A DNA stretch of 35,225 nucleotides. It comes from an uncultured Mitsuokella sp. (GTDB lineage Bacteria > Bacillota > Negativicutes > Selenomonadales > Selenomonadaceae). The stretch's first letter is position 1; each line of letters starts with the position of its first letter. The stretch is taken from assembly GCA_945873115.1 (NCBI GenBank), contig CAMCBT010000017.1, forward strand, positions 1 to 35,225, given 5' to 3'. This document shows positions 1 through 7,505 of the stretch, piece by piece. The position numbers and the translations under genes were made by a program. Under the pieces are notes generated by a model. The model was not told the DNA's origin and did not search any database. It saw nothing but the letters and a program-made list of their open reading frames with translations.

Positions 1-1408
1 ACCAGTTGCGCACGTACCAGGTGTCCATGGCGACACGTTCTTCATAGGTGGTGTCGCTGCGGCCGCTGGCCTGCCACATGCCGGTGATGCCCGGGAGTAC
101 CATCTTGTACTCCCGGAAGGATTCGCCGTAACGGGGAATCTCCTCCTCCACAATAGGACGCGGCCCCACTAGGCTCATATCCCCACGGATGACATTTAAG
201 AGCTGGGGGAGCTCATCAAGGCTTGTGCGGCGAAGGAAGGCACCGAGCTTCGTGACTCGCGGATCATTTGTCAGCTTGAAGCTGTCCTCCCATTCCTCAC
301 GCGCTTCTGGATTTTCCTTCAGATACTTCTCGAGGGCCTCCTGTGCATTCGGAATCATGGATTGGAATTTATAACAAGGGAAGAACTTTCCGTCCTTGCC
401 TACGCGCTTATGGGCAAAAATCACTCGCCCCTTATTGTCATAGGCGACAACGAGGAAAAGCACGAGGAGGATGGGCGAGATGAGGAGGCCTCCGCCGATG
501 GTGGCGACAAGGTCGAAGGCCCGCTTGAAAATGCGGTTCCGACGGCGGGCCAGGTTGTTCTTTACCCGGAGGACGAGGAGCTCCTCGGTGAAGAGGGTCC
601 TGGCCTCCACCCCCATGAGGGGGGTGCCGATGAGGTCCGGGACGAAGGCGATGTTCCGCACGTGGGGCTGGATATCGGTGATGAGCTTCGTGAGCTGCTC
701 CTTCGAGAGTCCGGGGGCCGCGATGAGGACGATCTGGACGCCGGTGCCGACGATGATGCCTTCCGCCTCCTCGAAGCCTCCGTAGAGGAGGAAGCGATTT
801 GCCACCCTCGGAAGGGCGGGATGGTCGTCGATGAGGCCCACGATGTCGTAGCGGCAGGTCAGGTCGCCCTCGTAGAACCGGAGGAGGCGCTCCGCCGTGA
901 GGCCGGCACCGACGAGAATGACGGGCTCGTAGAAGAAGTGGCCCACCTTCATGACTTTCCAGGCGATGTAGCGTCCGGCGTATACGAAAAGGAGGACGAG
1001 CAGGAAAAAGAGTACCAGGAGCGCTGGGGGCAAGGGGCCGCCCTTCGTGACGAAATAGAGGAGCGCCGCACAGGTGACGAACGCATAGAGGAGCGCATAG
1101 AAGATGTCCTGCACCGCGTCCAGCACGGGGCACATGGCCTCGTAGCAGTGGGATTTCGCCAGGAAGAGCAGGAAAAGGATTGGTATCCAGAGATAGAGAT
1201 AGGAAAGGTCCTGCAGCGTATAGACAGGAGCCGGCACCGAGGCCAGCAGGTATGCAGCGAGCGCCCCATGCTCCGCCAGAAGGATGGCCGCATAGTCCAC
1301 CAGCAAGAGGACGACAGGGTAAGCGTACCGCTTCATCCGTCTGACGCTATTCGCCCGATTCGGTGCTCTTTGCTTCCCTCCTGATTTCCAGTGAGCTGTG
1401 TCATTCAT
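1..1408 (-). CDS. WbaP-like undecaprenyl-phosphate sugar phosphotransferase, 3' end outside window
   Basis: Transfers a sugar-1-phosphate to undecaprenyl phosphate at the inner membrane, starting assembly of a surface polysaccharide. The 469 visible residues begin at an ATG just after the upstream stop. The N-terminal half has several hydrophobic segments (about residues 27-150), then a nucleotide-binding-like middle region ([16 protein letters not shown]). From about residue 287 comes the bacterial sugar transferase domain: [16 protein letters not shown] with its membrane hairpin, [42 protein letters not shown] and [20 protein letters not shown]. The last visible residues, WYVRNW, normally lie about 20 residues from the end. 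The sugar, often galactose or glucose in this family, cannot be read from sequence. It follows the OPX gene by 9 bases and is probably co-transcribed with it. Confidence 0.93.
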   Translation of the reverse strand, partial: MNDTAHWKSGGKQRAPNRANSVRRMKRYAYPVVLLLVDYAAILLAEHGALAAYLLASVPAPVYTLQDLSYLYLWIPILFLLFLAKSHCYEAMCPVLDAVQDIFYALLYAFVTCAALLYFVTKGGPLPPALLVLFFLLVLLFVYAGRYIAWKVMKVGHFFYEPVILVGAGLTAERLLRFYEGDLTCRYDIVGLIDDHPALPRVANRFLLYGGFEEAEGIIVGTGVQIVLIAAPGLSKEQLTKLITDIQPHVRNIAFVPDLIGTPLMGVEARTLFTEELLVLRVKNNLARRRNRIFKRAFDLVATIGGGLLISPILLVLFLVVAYDNKGRVIFAHKRVGKDGKFFPCYKFQSMIPNAQEALEKYLKENPEAREEWEDSFKLTNDPRVTKLGAFLRRTSLDELPQLLNVIRGDMSLVGPRPIVEEEIPRYGESFREYKMVLPGITGMWQASGRSDTTYEERVAMDTWYVRNW

Positions 1409-1417
1409 AGCCGCCTC

Positions 1418-2278
1418 TTAGTTTGTCAGCGTCCGGTAGAGCGCATAGGCGTTGATGTAGGGGAGGACGTCCTCGTTCCAGATGATGGCGTTGGACCGCG
1501 GGACGTAGACGATGTCGCCATCCTCAAGGGCCACGTTTTGCTCGATGTCGTGTTTCATCATGTAGCGTTTCATGTTGAGCTCTTTGTAGTACAGGATGCC
1601 GTCGATGGCGCGGACCACCTGGACACGGGTGCTGCGGCCGCGGTTCGTGTAGCCGCCGGCGCTGGTGATGGCGGCGTAGGCGTTCATGCTGTCCACGGAG
1701 AGCTCCTGGATGCCGGGCTTCTGCACCTCGCCCATGACGTAGACCTTCCGGGCGCCATAGCTGCGGACGGAGACGCTGACCTCCGGATCCCGGAGGTACT
1801 CGGAAAGGCGCACCCGGATGGTCTCGGAGGCTTCCTCCAGCGTCAGGCCCGCCAGGCGGACATTGCCGGCGTAGGGGATGCCCACCCGGCCGTCGGGGCC
1901 GATGATGAAGTCGTTCGCCCCGAGGCTCTGGGTCTGGGTGACACTCGTCTTGACGCTGCTGGAGGAGCCGTAGCCCAGGCCGTCGGGAAAGCCTATGACG
2001 CTCACGTTGATGACATCGTACTTCGCGAGGCGGTAGGTGTCCGTGAGGCTCCCGGTGCCGAGCTTAGCGGTCTCAAACACGCTGTCGGACTCCACGAGCT
2101 GGGGCTTCGCGTCGCTCTTCTGCGCCGTCTGCCTCGAGGCAGACGGCGAGGCGGACTCCTGCCGCACATCGCCGGCCGCCATACGCGCCACATCTGCCGC
2201 CTGGGAGGCCCGGGCCTCGCCCAGCCCCAGACCGACAACCAAAGCCGCAGCTATCGCCGCTGCGCTGCGTCTCTTCAT
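1418..2278 (-). CDS. Polysaccharide export protein, Wza/OPX type with SLBB domain
   Basis: Periplasmic or outer-membrane component expected to carry polysaccharide out of the cell. The start is the ATG at 2278: an AAGGAG box lies about 9 bases upstream and a clean signal peptide follows (KRR, then a hydrophobic core, ending near GEARA). The mature N-terminus is a Ser/Gln-rich linker. The poly-export domain starts near YRLAKYDVINVSVIGFP and an SLBB domain follows (RKVYVMGEVQKPGIQEL). No cysteine follows the signal peptide, so unlike E. coli Wza this is not a lipoprotein. The C-terminus (VLPYINAYALYRTLTN) could be the amphipathic outer-membrane helix, which is inference. At 286 residues it is shorter than Wza. 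A 26-bp palindrome sits inside the linker coding region. Confidence 0.88.
   Translation of the reverse strand: MKRRSAAAIAAALVVGLGLGEARASQAADVARMAAGDVRQESASPSASRQTAQKSDAKPQLVESDSVFETAKLGTGSLTDTYRLAKYDVINVSVIGFPDGLGYGSSSSVKTSVTQTQSLGANDFIIGPDGRVGIPYAGNVRLAGLTLEEASETIRVRLSEYLRDPEVSVSVRSYGARKVYVMGEVQKPGIQELSVDSMNAYAAITSAGGYTNRGRSTRVQVVRAIDGILYYKELNMKRYMMKHDIEQNVALEDGDIVYVPRSNAIIWNEDVLPYINAYALYRTLTN
2123..2148. repeat. 26-bp perfect palindrome inside the OPX gene
   Basis: Positions 2123-2148 are fully self-complementary with no spacer. The half-site is CGCCGTCTGCCTC and the centre is TCGA. It encodes part of the low-complexity linker after the signal peptide. In RNA it would form a GC-rich hairpin about 130 bases into the coding region. 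Confidence 0.9.
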
Positions 2279-2344
2279 GCTGTGCCACTCCTTTATCGGG
2301 TCAATCGGGCAGAAAAATGCCCATATATAGTCTAGGATACACTC

Positions 2345-2373
2345 AGTATAGACGCATATGCGGGCAGTGTCAA
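2345..2373 (-). promoter_or_regulatory. Sigma-A promoter of the OPX-sugar transferase operon
   Basis: On the minus strand, TTGACA (2373-2368) and TATACT (2350-2345) are separated by exactly 17 bases, an almost ideal housekeeping promoter. The spacer holds the 10-bp palindrome CGCATATGCG (2353-2362), a possible operator. The expected leader of about 60 bases carries a small GGGCA...TGCCC hairpin at 2308-2323 before the AAGGAG box. Confidence 0.82.
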
Positions 2374-2505
2374 TATTTGAGGTGGGTGTTGTGGGGCGTG
2401 GAGATATGCTTTGTGGACATTGTGCGCCCGTCCTTGCAGTAAATCCTGCCAATCACGCTGCGCCTGCGGCTTGCGTTCTTGGGGATTTACATAGTAAAGT
2501 TTCCA

Positions 2506-2534
2506 TTGACAGGGGCGGCGGCGATTGGTATACT
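2506..2534 (+). promoter_or_regulatory. Sigma-A promoter of nrdAB
   Basis: TTGACA (2506-2511) and TATACT (2529-2534) are separated by 17 bases. Transcription would start near 2541, giving a leader of about 75 bases that contains the NrdR-type box. Confidence 0.85.
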
Positions 2535-2585
2535 TGATAGGCCGTCAAGATTTAGTATTTGTTACCCGTTATTTTTGGACAATAA

Positions 2586-2601
2586 ACACAATATATTGAG
2601 A
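2586..2601. promoter_or_regulatory. NrdR-type box in the nrdA leader
   Basis: The core CAATATATTG (2589-2598) matches the published NrdR box core CwATATATwG at all ten positions and has the expected ACA on its left. A weaker candidate, CAAGATTTAG (2546-2555, 8 of 10), lies 43 bases upstream, about four helical turns. NrdR is the usual repressor of ribonucleotide reductase genes; its own gene is not in this window. Confidence 0.7.
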
Positions 2602-2615
2602 GCGAGGTCTTTCCT

Positions 2616-4892
2616 TTGGAGCAAGCTGCTGTACGATTCGAGTACCCGGGTATGTATGAGGCGCTGGCCGGTCTTTCGGATACGGGCATCGATGATTGCC
2701 TCTGTAAAATCGCTCGGGATTTTTCCCCGAGGAAGTATCCCCTTTCCCAGCTGGAGGAGAAGTTCGCGGCCTTCTATAAGGAGGACATGGGCCCTGACGA
2801 AATCCTGCGGGCCCTCACGAAGGCGGCGACAGAGCTTGCGACGGTGGAGGCGCCCCGGTGGGACTTTATCGCGGCGCGGCTGCTTGCCCATGCCTACCAC
2901 CTTTCCCTCAAAAAGGAGCTCGCGGGGCGGGGCATCCACACCCTTTCGGAAAAGCTCCGCTGGCTTGCAAAGGAGGGGCTCTATGGCTCGTATATCCTTG
3001 AGGCCTACAGCGAGGCGGAGCTCAAGGAGGCGGCAAGGTTCCTGGACAACAGCCGGGACGAGCTCTTTTCCTATGCGGGGCTTGACCTGCTACTCTCCCG
3101 GTATGTGATTCACGACCACGACGGAGTGCCTCTCGAGACGCCCCAGGAGATGTATCTTGGCATCGCGCTGCATCTGGCCCTGAAGGAATCGAAGGAGAGC
3201 CGCCTCCAGTGGGTGCATAGGTTCTACGATATGCTGAGCTGCCAGCAAGTCACCATGGCCACGCCGACGCTCGCCAACGCCCGGAAGCCCCACCACCAGC
3301 TATCGAGCTGCTTCATCGACACGGTACCCGACTCCCTGGACGGCATCTACCGGAGCCTCGACTCCTTCTCCCAGGTGAGCAAATGGGGCGGCGGCATGGG
3401 CCTCTACTTCGGCAAGGTCCGGGCCACCGGCGGCGCCATCCGGGGCTTCAAGGGGGCGGCGGGCGGTGTCATCCGCTGGGTGCGCCTCGTGAACGACACG
3501 GCAGTGGCCGTGGATCAGCTGGGGGTCCGACAGGGGGCCTGCGCCGTCTATCTCGACGCCTGGCACAAGGATCTGCCGGAGTTTCTCCAGCTTCGGACGA
3601 ATAACGGCGACGACCGGATGAAGGCCCACGACATCTTCCCCGCCGTCTGCTATCCCGACCTCTTCTGGAAGACGGCCCGGGAGAATCTCGATGCCCCCTG
3701 GCACCTCATGGATCCCCACGAGATTCAGACGGTGAAGGGCTATGCCCTGGAGGACTTCTGGGGCGAGGAGTGGGAGAGGCGCTACGCGGACTGCGTGGCG
3801 GACGAGCACATCGACAAGCGCACCATCCCCATCAAGGAAATCGTGCGACTCATATTGAAGTCCGCCGTGGAGACGGGGACGCCCTTCGCCTTCAACCGGG
3901 ACATCGTGAACCGGGCGAACCCCAATGGCCACAAGGGCATCATCTACAGCTCGAATCTCTGCACGGAAATCGCCCAGAACATGAGCCCCTCCTCCACGGT
4001 CCGCACGGAGGTTCGCACAGAGGAGGGCGACACGGTGGTGGCGGAGATCACCCGCCCCGGGGACTTCGTGGTTTGCAATCTGGCAAGCCTCAATCTCGGC
4101 CGCATCGATGTGACGGATGAGGAGGCCCTCTCCTCCACCGTCCACGCCGCCGTCCGGGCCCTGGATAACGTCATCGACCTGAGCCAGGCACCCCTGGAGT
4201 ACGCCCGGCTGACGAACGAGCGCTATCGGAGCATCGGCCTCGGGGTCTCAGGCTACCACCACATGCTGGCAAAGAACGGCATCCGCTGGGAAAGCGAGGA
4301 GCACCTCTCCTTCGTAGACGCGGTCTTCGAGCGGATAAACTATGCCGCCATCGAGGCCTCCAGCGATATTGCGAAGGAAAAGGGCAGCTACCGGCTATTT
4401 GCCGGCAGCGACTGGGAGACGGGGGCGTATTTCGCCAAGCGGGGGTATGCCTCGGAGAAGTGGAAGGCCCTCGCGGCCCGCGTGAGGAAAAATGGCATGC
4501 GCAATGCCTATCTCCTGGCCGTAGCCCCCACCAGCTCCACCTCCATCCTCGCGGGCACCACGGCGGGCATCGACCCCATCATGAAGCGGTTCTTCCTGGA
4601 GGAGAAGAAGGGCACGATCCTCCCGCGCATCGCCCCGGAGCTCTCGGCGAAGACGTATTGGTTCTACAAGAGCGCCCACACCATCGACCAGACCTGGTCT
4701 ATCCGCGCCGCAGGGGTGCGCCAACGCCACATCGACCAGGCCCAGAGCCTCAATCTCTACATCACGAACGACTACACCTTCCGGAAGATTCTCGCCCTCT
4801 ACATCAAGGCCTACGAGGAAGGTGTGAAGACCATCTACTACGTCCGCAGCAAGTCCCTGGAGGTCGAGGAATGCGAGAGCTGCGCCTCCTGA
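2616..4892 (+). CDS. nrdA: Ribonucleoside-diphosphate reductase, alpha (catalytic) subunit, class Ia
   Basis: Reduces ribonucleoside diphosphates to deoxyribonucleotides in the cytoplasm, with NrdB supplying the radical. The start is a TTG 8 bases after GAGG; an in-frame stop at 2583 prevents a longer protein, and ATG 2652 is a weaker alternative. At 758 residues it matches E. coli NrdA in length. Visible catalytic features are C232 (SSCFIDT), C449 and E451 (NLCTEI), C487 (CNLASLNLGRI), radical-path tyrosines Y741-Y742, and the C-terminal redox pair C753/C756 (CESC). The first 40 residues occupy the ATP-cone position but lack the usual KRDG motif, so dATP inhibition is probably altered or lost. 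nrdB follows directly. Confidence 0.95.
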   Translation: MEQAAVRFEYPGMYEALAGLSDTGIDDCLCKIARDFSPRKYPLSQLEEKFAAFYKEDMGPDEILRALTKAATELATVEAPRWDFIAARLLAHAYHLSLKKELAGRGIHTLSEKLRWLAKEGLYGSYILEAYSEAELKEAARFLDNSRDELFSYAGLDLLLSRYVIHDHDGVPLETPQEMYLGIALHLALKESKESRLQWVHRFYDMLSCQQVTMATPTLANARKPHHQLSSCFIDTVPDSLDGIYRSLDSFSQVSKWGGGMGLYFGKVRATGGAIRGFKGAAGGVIRWVRLVNDTAVAVDQLGVRQGACAVYLDAWHKDLPEFLQLRTNNGDDRMKAHDIFPAVCYPDLFWKTARENLDAPWHLMDPHEIQTVKGYALEDFWGEEWERRYADCVADEHIDKRTIPIKEIVRLILKSAVETGTPFAFNRDIVNRANPNGHKGIIYSSNLCTEIAQNMSPSSTVRTEVRTEEGDTVVAEITRPGDFVVCNLASLNLGRIDVTDEEALSSTVHAAVRALDNVIDLSQAPLEYARLTNERYRSIGLGVSGYHHMLAKNGIRWESEEHLSFVDAVFERINYAAIEASSDIAKEKGSYRLFAGSDWETGAYFAKRGYASEKWKALAARVRKNGMRNAYLLAVAPTSSTSILAGTTAGIDPIMKRFFLEEKKGTILPRIAPELSAKTYWFYKSAHTIDQTWSIRAAGVRQRHIDQAQSLNLYITNDYTFRKILALYIKAYEEGVKTIYYVRSKSLEVEECESCAS

Positions 4893-4966
4893 CGAGCTAA
4901 GGTGGGCGAGACGGTACGTATGCCTGTATGCGCTCGCTCACCATGCGCAAAGAAAGAAGCGAAAGA

Positions 4967-6010
4967 ATGACCACAATGCAAAAGCGTCCGCTTTTTAATC
5001 CGGCGGGCGATACTGACGTTACGAGGCGGCGCCTCATTGGTGGCAACACCACCAACCTCAACGACTTCAACAACATCAAATACCCCTGGACCGCCGGCTG
5101 GTACCGGCAGGCCATGAATAACTTCTGGGTGCCGGAGGAAATCAACCTTGCCCAGGACGTCAAGGACTACCGGGCCCTCGCCTCGGCGGAACGGCGGGCC
5201 TATGACAAAATCCTCTCCTTCCTCATCTTCCTGGACTCCGTCCAGAGCGCGAACCTGCCGAATGTCTCCGAGTACATCACGGCCAACGAGGTGAACCTCT
5301 GCCTGAATATCCAGACCTTCCAGGAGTGCATCCATTCCCAGAGCTACTCCTACATGCTGGACTCCATCTGCAGTCCCGATGAGCGGGACTCCATCCTCTT
5401 CCAGTGGAAGGACGACGAGCACCTTCTCGCGCGAAACACCTTTATCGGGGAGCAGTACAACAGGTTTCAGGAGGAGCGCACACAGGAGAACTTCCTCCGG
5501 GTCCTCTGCGCCAACTACATCCTCGAGGGCATCTACTTCTACGCAGGCTTCATGTTCTTCTACAACCTGGGGCGCGTCGGAAAAATGCCGGGATCCGTGC
5601 AGGAAATCCGCTATATCAACCGGGATGAGAACACCCATCTCTGGCTCTTCCGCAGCATCCTGACGGATCTTAGGTCCGAGGAGCCGGAGCTCTTCACGGC
5701 AGAGATGGAGGAGGAGCTACGAGCGATGCTCAAAGAGGGCGTGCGCCAGGAAATCCTTTGGGGACAGTATGCCATCGGCGATGGCTGCGAGGGGCTGACG
5801 GGCCGCATGATCGAGGAGTACATCCTCTACCTCGGCAATGCCCGGGCAAAGGATCTGGGCCTTCCCCCTCTCTATGAGGGCCACGAGGCGGAGCCGGACT
5901 CCATGCGCTGGGTCAGCCAGTACGCCAACGCGAACCTCATAAAGACGGATTTCATCGAGGCCAAGAGCACCGCCTACGCCAAGAGCTCGGCCCTTATCGA
6001 CGACTTGTGA
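4967..6010 (+). CDS. nrdB: Ribonucleoside-diphosphate reductase, beta (radical) subunit
   Basis: Holds the di-metal centre and tyrosyl radical used by NrdA. Numbered from ATG 4967 (347 residues), the metal ligands are D90, E120, H123, E187, E221 and H224, and the radical tyrosine is Y127 (ECIHSQSY). The spacing agrees with E. coli D84, E115, H118 and Y122. So this is a tyrosyl-radical enzyme, not the Phe-bearing Mn/Fe type. The start is uncertain: in-frame ATGs occur at 4928, 4943, 4967 and 4976, none with a strong ribosome site. I prefer 4967 or 4976 because family-like sequence (KRPLFNP) starts there. The gap after nrdA is about 74 bases, with no separate promoter seen, and a strong terminator follows. 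Confidence 0.93.
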   Translation: MTTMQKRPLFNPAGDTDVTRRRLIGGNTTNLNDFNNIKYPWTAGWYRQAMNNFWVPEEINLAQDVKDYRALASAERRAYDKILSFLIFLDSVQSANLPNVSEYITANEVNLCLNIQTFQECIHSQSYSYMLDSICSPDERDSILFQWKDDEHLLARNTFIGEQYNRFQEERTQENFLRVLCANYILEGIYFYAGFMFFYNLGRVGKMPGSVQEIRYINRDENTHLWLFRSILTDLRSEEPELFTAEMEEELRAMLKEGVRQEILWGQYAIGDGCEGLTGRMIEEYILYLGNARAKDLGLPPLYEGHEAEPDSMRWVSQYANANLIKTDFIEAKSTAYAKSSALIDDL

Positions 6011-6020
6011 GCCAAATGAC

Positions 6021-6059
6021 AAAGGAGGAGCTTCCATTGGGAGGCTCCTCCTTTTTTCT
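6021..6059 (+). terminator. Rho-independent terminator of nrdAB
   Basis: The arm AAAGGAGGAGC (6021-6031) pairs with GCTCCTCCTTT, and a T-run continues to 6057. It separates nrdB from the convergent birA, whose stop codon overlaps the end of the T-run. Confidence 0.9.
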
Positions 6060-7047
6060 ATTGCTTTTTGCGGATGGACACGTCTCCGGCCACTACGCGG
6101 CGGAGTTTTTTGTCTTCGTCCGTCTCCACCAGGAGGGCGCCGTCCTCGTCGATGTCCTTGGCGATTCCTTCGAAGGAGTCCACTCCCTCTCGGACGCCGA
6201 TGACGCGGACCTTTTGCCCCAGCGTGATGGAGCAGGCCCGCCACTCCTTTAGGACCGGGGCGAAGCCCTGCCGGCGCACCTTGCCGTAAAGGTCGTCCAT
6301 GGCCCGGAGTACCGCCTGCAAAAACTTCACCCGGGGGAGCTTCTCCCCCTTCATGATGGCAAGTGACGTGGCCACCTCGCGCAGCTCCTCCGGGAACTCG
6401 TCCTCGGCGATATTCACATTGATGCCCGTGCCGATGACCACGTAGCCGATGCGGTCCATCTCCGCGCTCATCTCCGTCAGGATGCCCACCAGCTTCTTGC
6501 CCTCATAGAGAAGGTCGTTGGGCCACTTGATGGCGGGCTTGAGGCCAAATTCCTTCATGGCCCTCGCCACTGCCACGGCGGCGAGCAGCGTGAGCTTCGG
6601 CGCCTCCTGGGGCAGCAGGAAGTCCGGCCGCAAAATGACGGAGAACCAGATGCCCTTCCCGGGAGGGGAGAAGAAGGGGCGCGAAAGCCGGCCCCGGCCC
6701 ACGCCCTGCTCCTCTGCCACCACCACGGTGCCGTCCGGAGCCCCCTCTCCCGCTATCCGCTTCGCCTCGAGGTTCGTGGAGTCGATGGTCTCGTGGCTGT
6801 CGATGCGGCCTCCGATGACCCTTGTGCCAAGGCCATCGGATATCTCCGCCGCCAAGAGCCTGTCCGGCGCCTCCCGGAGGGCGTAGCCACTTTTGGGCTG
6901 GCTCTCGATGTCGTAGCCCGCCGCCCGGAGCTCCTTGATATGCTTCCAGACCGCCGTCCGGGACACCCCGAGAGCCCGGGCGATTTCCTCCCCGGAGCAG
7001 TAGGAGCCCGCAGCCTTTCGCAAAAACTGCAGAATTGCAAGACGCAT
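6058..7047 (-). CDS. birA: Biotin-[acetyl-CoA carboxylase] ligase / biotin operon repressor
   Basis: Activates biotin as biotinyl-AMP and attaches it to the carboxylase carrier protein. The N-terminal winged helix (about residues 15-60, EIARALGVSRTAVWKHIKEL) suggests it also represses biotin genes. The ligase domain shows the nucleotide loop GRGRLSRPF from residue 117, KWPNDLLYEG from 174 with the KLVGIL segment, and a small C-terminal domain. The 329 residues are close to the length of E. coli BirA. An AAGGAAGGA stretch lies just upstream of the ATG. It follows the ComFB gene on the same strand, but hairpins at 7078-7133 lie between, so it may be only partly co-transcribed. Confidence 0.95.
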   Translation of the reverse strand: MRLAILQFLRKAAGSYCSGEEIARALGVSRTAVWKHIKELRAAGYDIESQPKSGYALREAPDRLLAAEISDGLGTRVIGGRIDSHETIDSTNLEAKRIAGEGAPDGTVVVAEEQGVGRGRLSRPFFSPPGKGIWFSVILRPDFLLPQEAPKLTLLAAVAVARAMKEFGLKPAIKWPNDLLYEGKKLVGILTEMSAEMDRIGYVVIGTGINVNIAEDEFPEELREVATSLAIMKGEKLPRVKFLQAVLRAMDDLYGKVRRQGFAPVLKEWRACSITLGQKVRVIGVREGVDSFEGIAKDIDEDGALLVETDEDKKLRRVVAGDVSIRKKQ

Positions 7048-7077
7048 GACTTTTCCTTCCTTCCCCTCTCCTTGCCG

Positions 7078-7133
7078 TCCCCTGTCTTTCAGGGGCAGGC
7101 CAAAGGGGAGATGCTTTCAAAAGCATCTCCCCT
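7078..7133. terminator. Two tandem hairpins between the ComFB gene and birA
   Basis: The first has CCCCTG and CAGGGG arms at about 7079-7095. The second, 7104-7133, has 14-base arms (AGGGGAGATGCTTT and its complement) almost touching. On the minus strand the second is followed by only TTT, so it is a probable but imperfect terminator for the glycosylation operon; an RNA-stabilising role is also possible. Confidence 0.6.
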
Positions 7134-7153
7134 CGCAAAAAGCTAAGACTTTT

Positions 7154-7450
7154 TTATTTCAAAAGCGGCTCGTCCCGGTGGTGGCGGGGGTGCTCCGAGA
7201 CGATCTTGATGGCCTTTGCTATCTGCTGGATGACCTCCACCAGGTACTGGAGCTCCATGTCGTTGACCCGCATGAAGATATCTCCCTGATGGGAGGAGAT
7301 GTAGCGGGGCGGCAGGTTGTTGAGGGCCAGCGTCGCGATGTCCTTGCGACACTCGTCGCACTTGCAGGCCTTCGGGAACTTGGCGAGTATCGCATCCAGG
7401 TTCCGCATGACCACGTCTTCCATATAGTTCTTGAGCTGCATATCTTCCAT
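7154..7450 (-). CDS. comFB: ComFB-family protein
   Basis: A 98-residue protein of the ComFB family, first named from the competence operon of Bacillus. The family signatures are the N-terminal KNYMEDVV segment, the C29-x-C31-xx-C34 cluster (probable metal site) and ALNNLPPRYISSH, which nearly always follows. From memory, recent work describes cyclic dinucleotide binding by some ComFB proteins; whether this one does so is unknown. GGGAGGA lies upstream of the ATG. It is the last gene before the hairpins, 55 bases after the last transferase, with no competence gene nearby. That suggests a role in motility, surface change or second-messenger control rather than DNA uptake. Confidence 0.85.
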   Translation of the reverse strand: MEDMQLKNYMEDVVMRNLDAILAKFPKACKCDECRKDIATLALNNLPPRYISSHQGDIFMRVNDMELQYLVEVIQQIAKAIKIVSEHPRHHRDEPLLK

Positions 7451-7505
7451 TTCGATTCCTCCCGTCGGCCCTCGGCCGATTTCCCATGCATGCCTAAAGG
7501 CGTGG

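Larger units (their letters stand above)
2279..2615. promoter_or_regulatory. Divergent intergenic region between the OPX gene and nrdA
   Basis: This 337-base gene-free stretch holds two divergent sigma-A promoters, one to the left at 2345-2373 and one to the right at 2506-2534. An NrdR-type box lies in the nrdA leader at 2586-2601. The middle part, about 2375-2505, shows no recognisable gene or structured element. Confidence 0.75.

Noticed and set aside
362..1384. A 340-residue plus-strand open frame at the left end
   Set aside because: The minus strand encodes a WbaP-like transferase with all family motifs across this whole interval.
2321..2330. CCATATATAG, 9 of 10 match to the NrdR core
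   Set aside because: It lies in the leader of the OPX gene, about 180 bases from the nrdA promoter, and is AT-rich by position; the box at 2586-2601 is better placed.
2616..4892. Possibility that nrdA is a B12-dependent class II reductase
   Set aside because: A matching NrdB with all metal ligands and the radical tyrosine follows, and the C-terminal YY pair and CESC are class I features.
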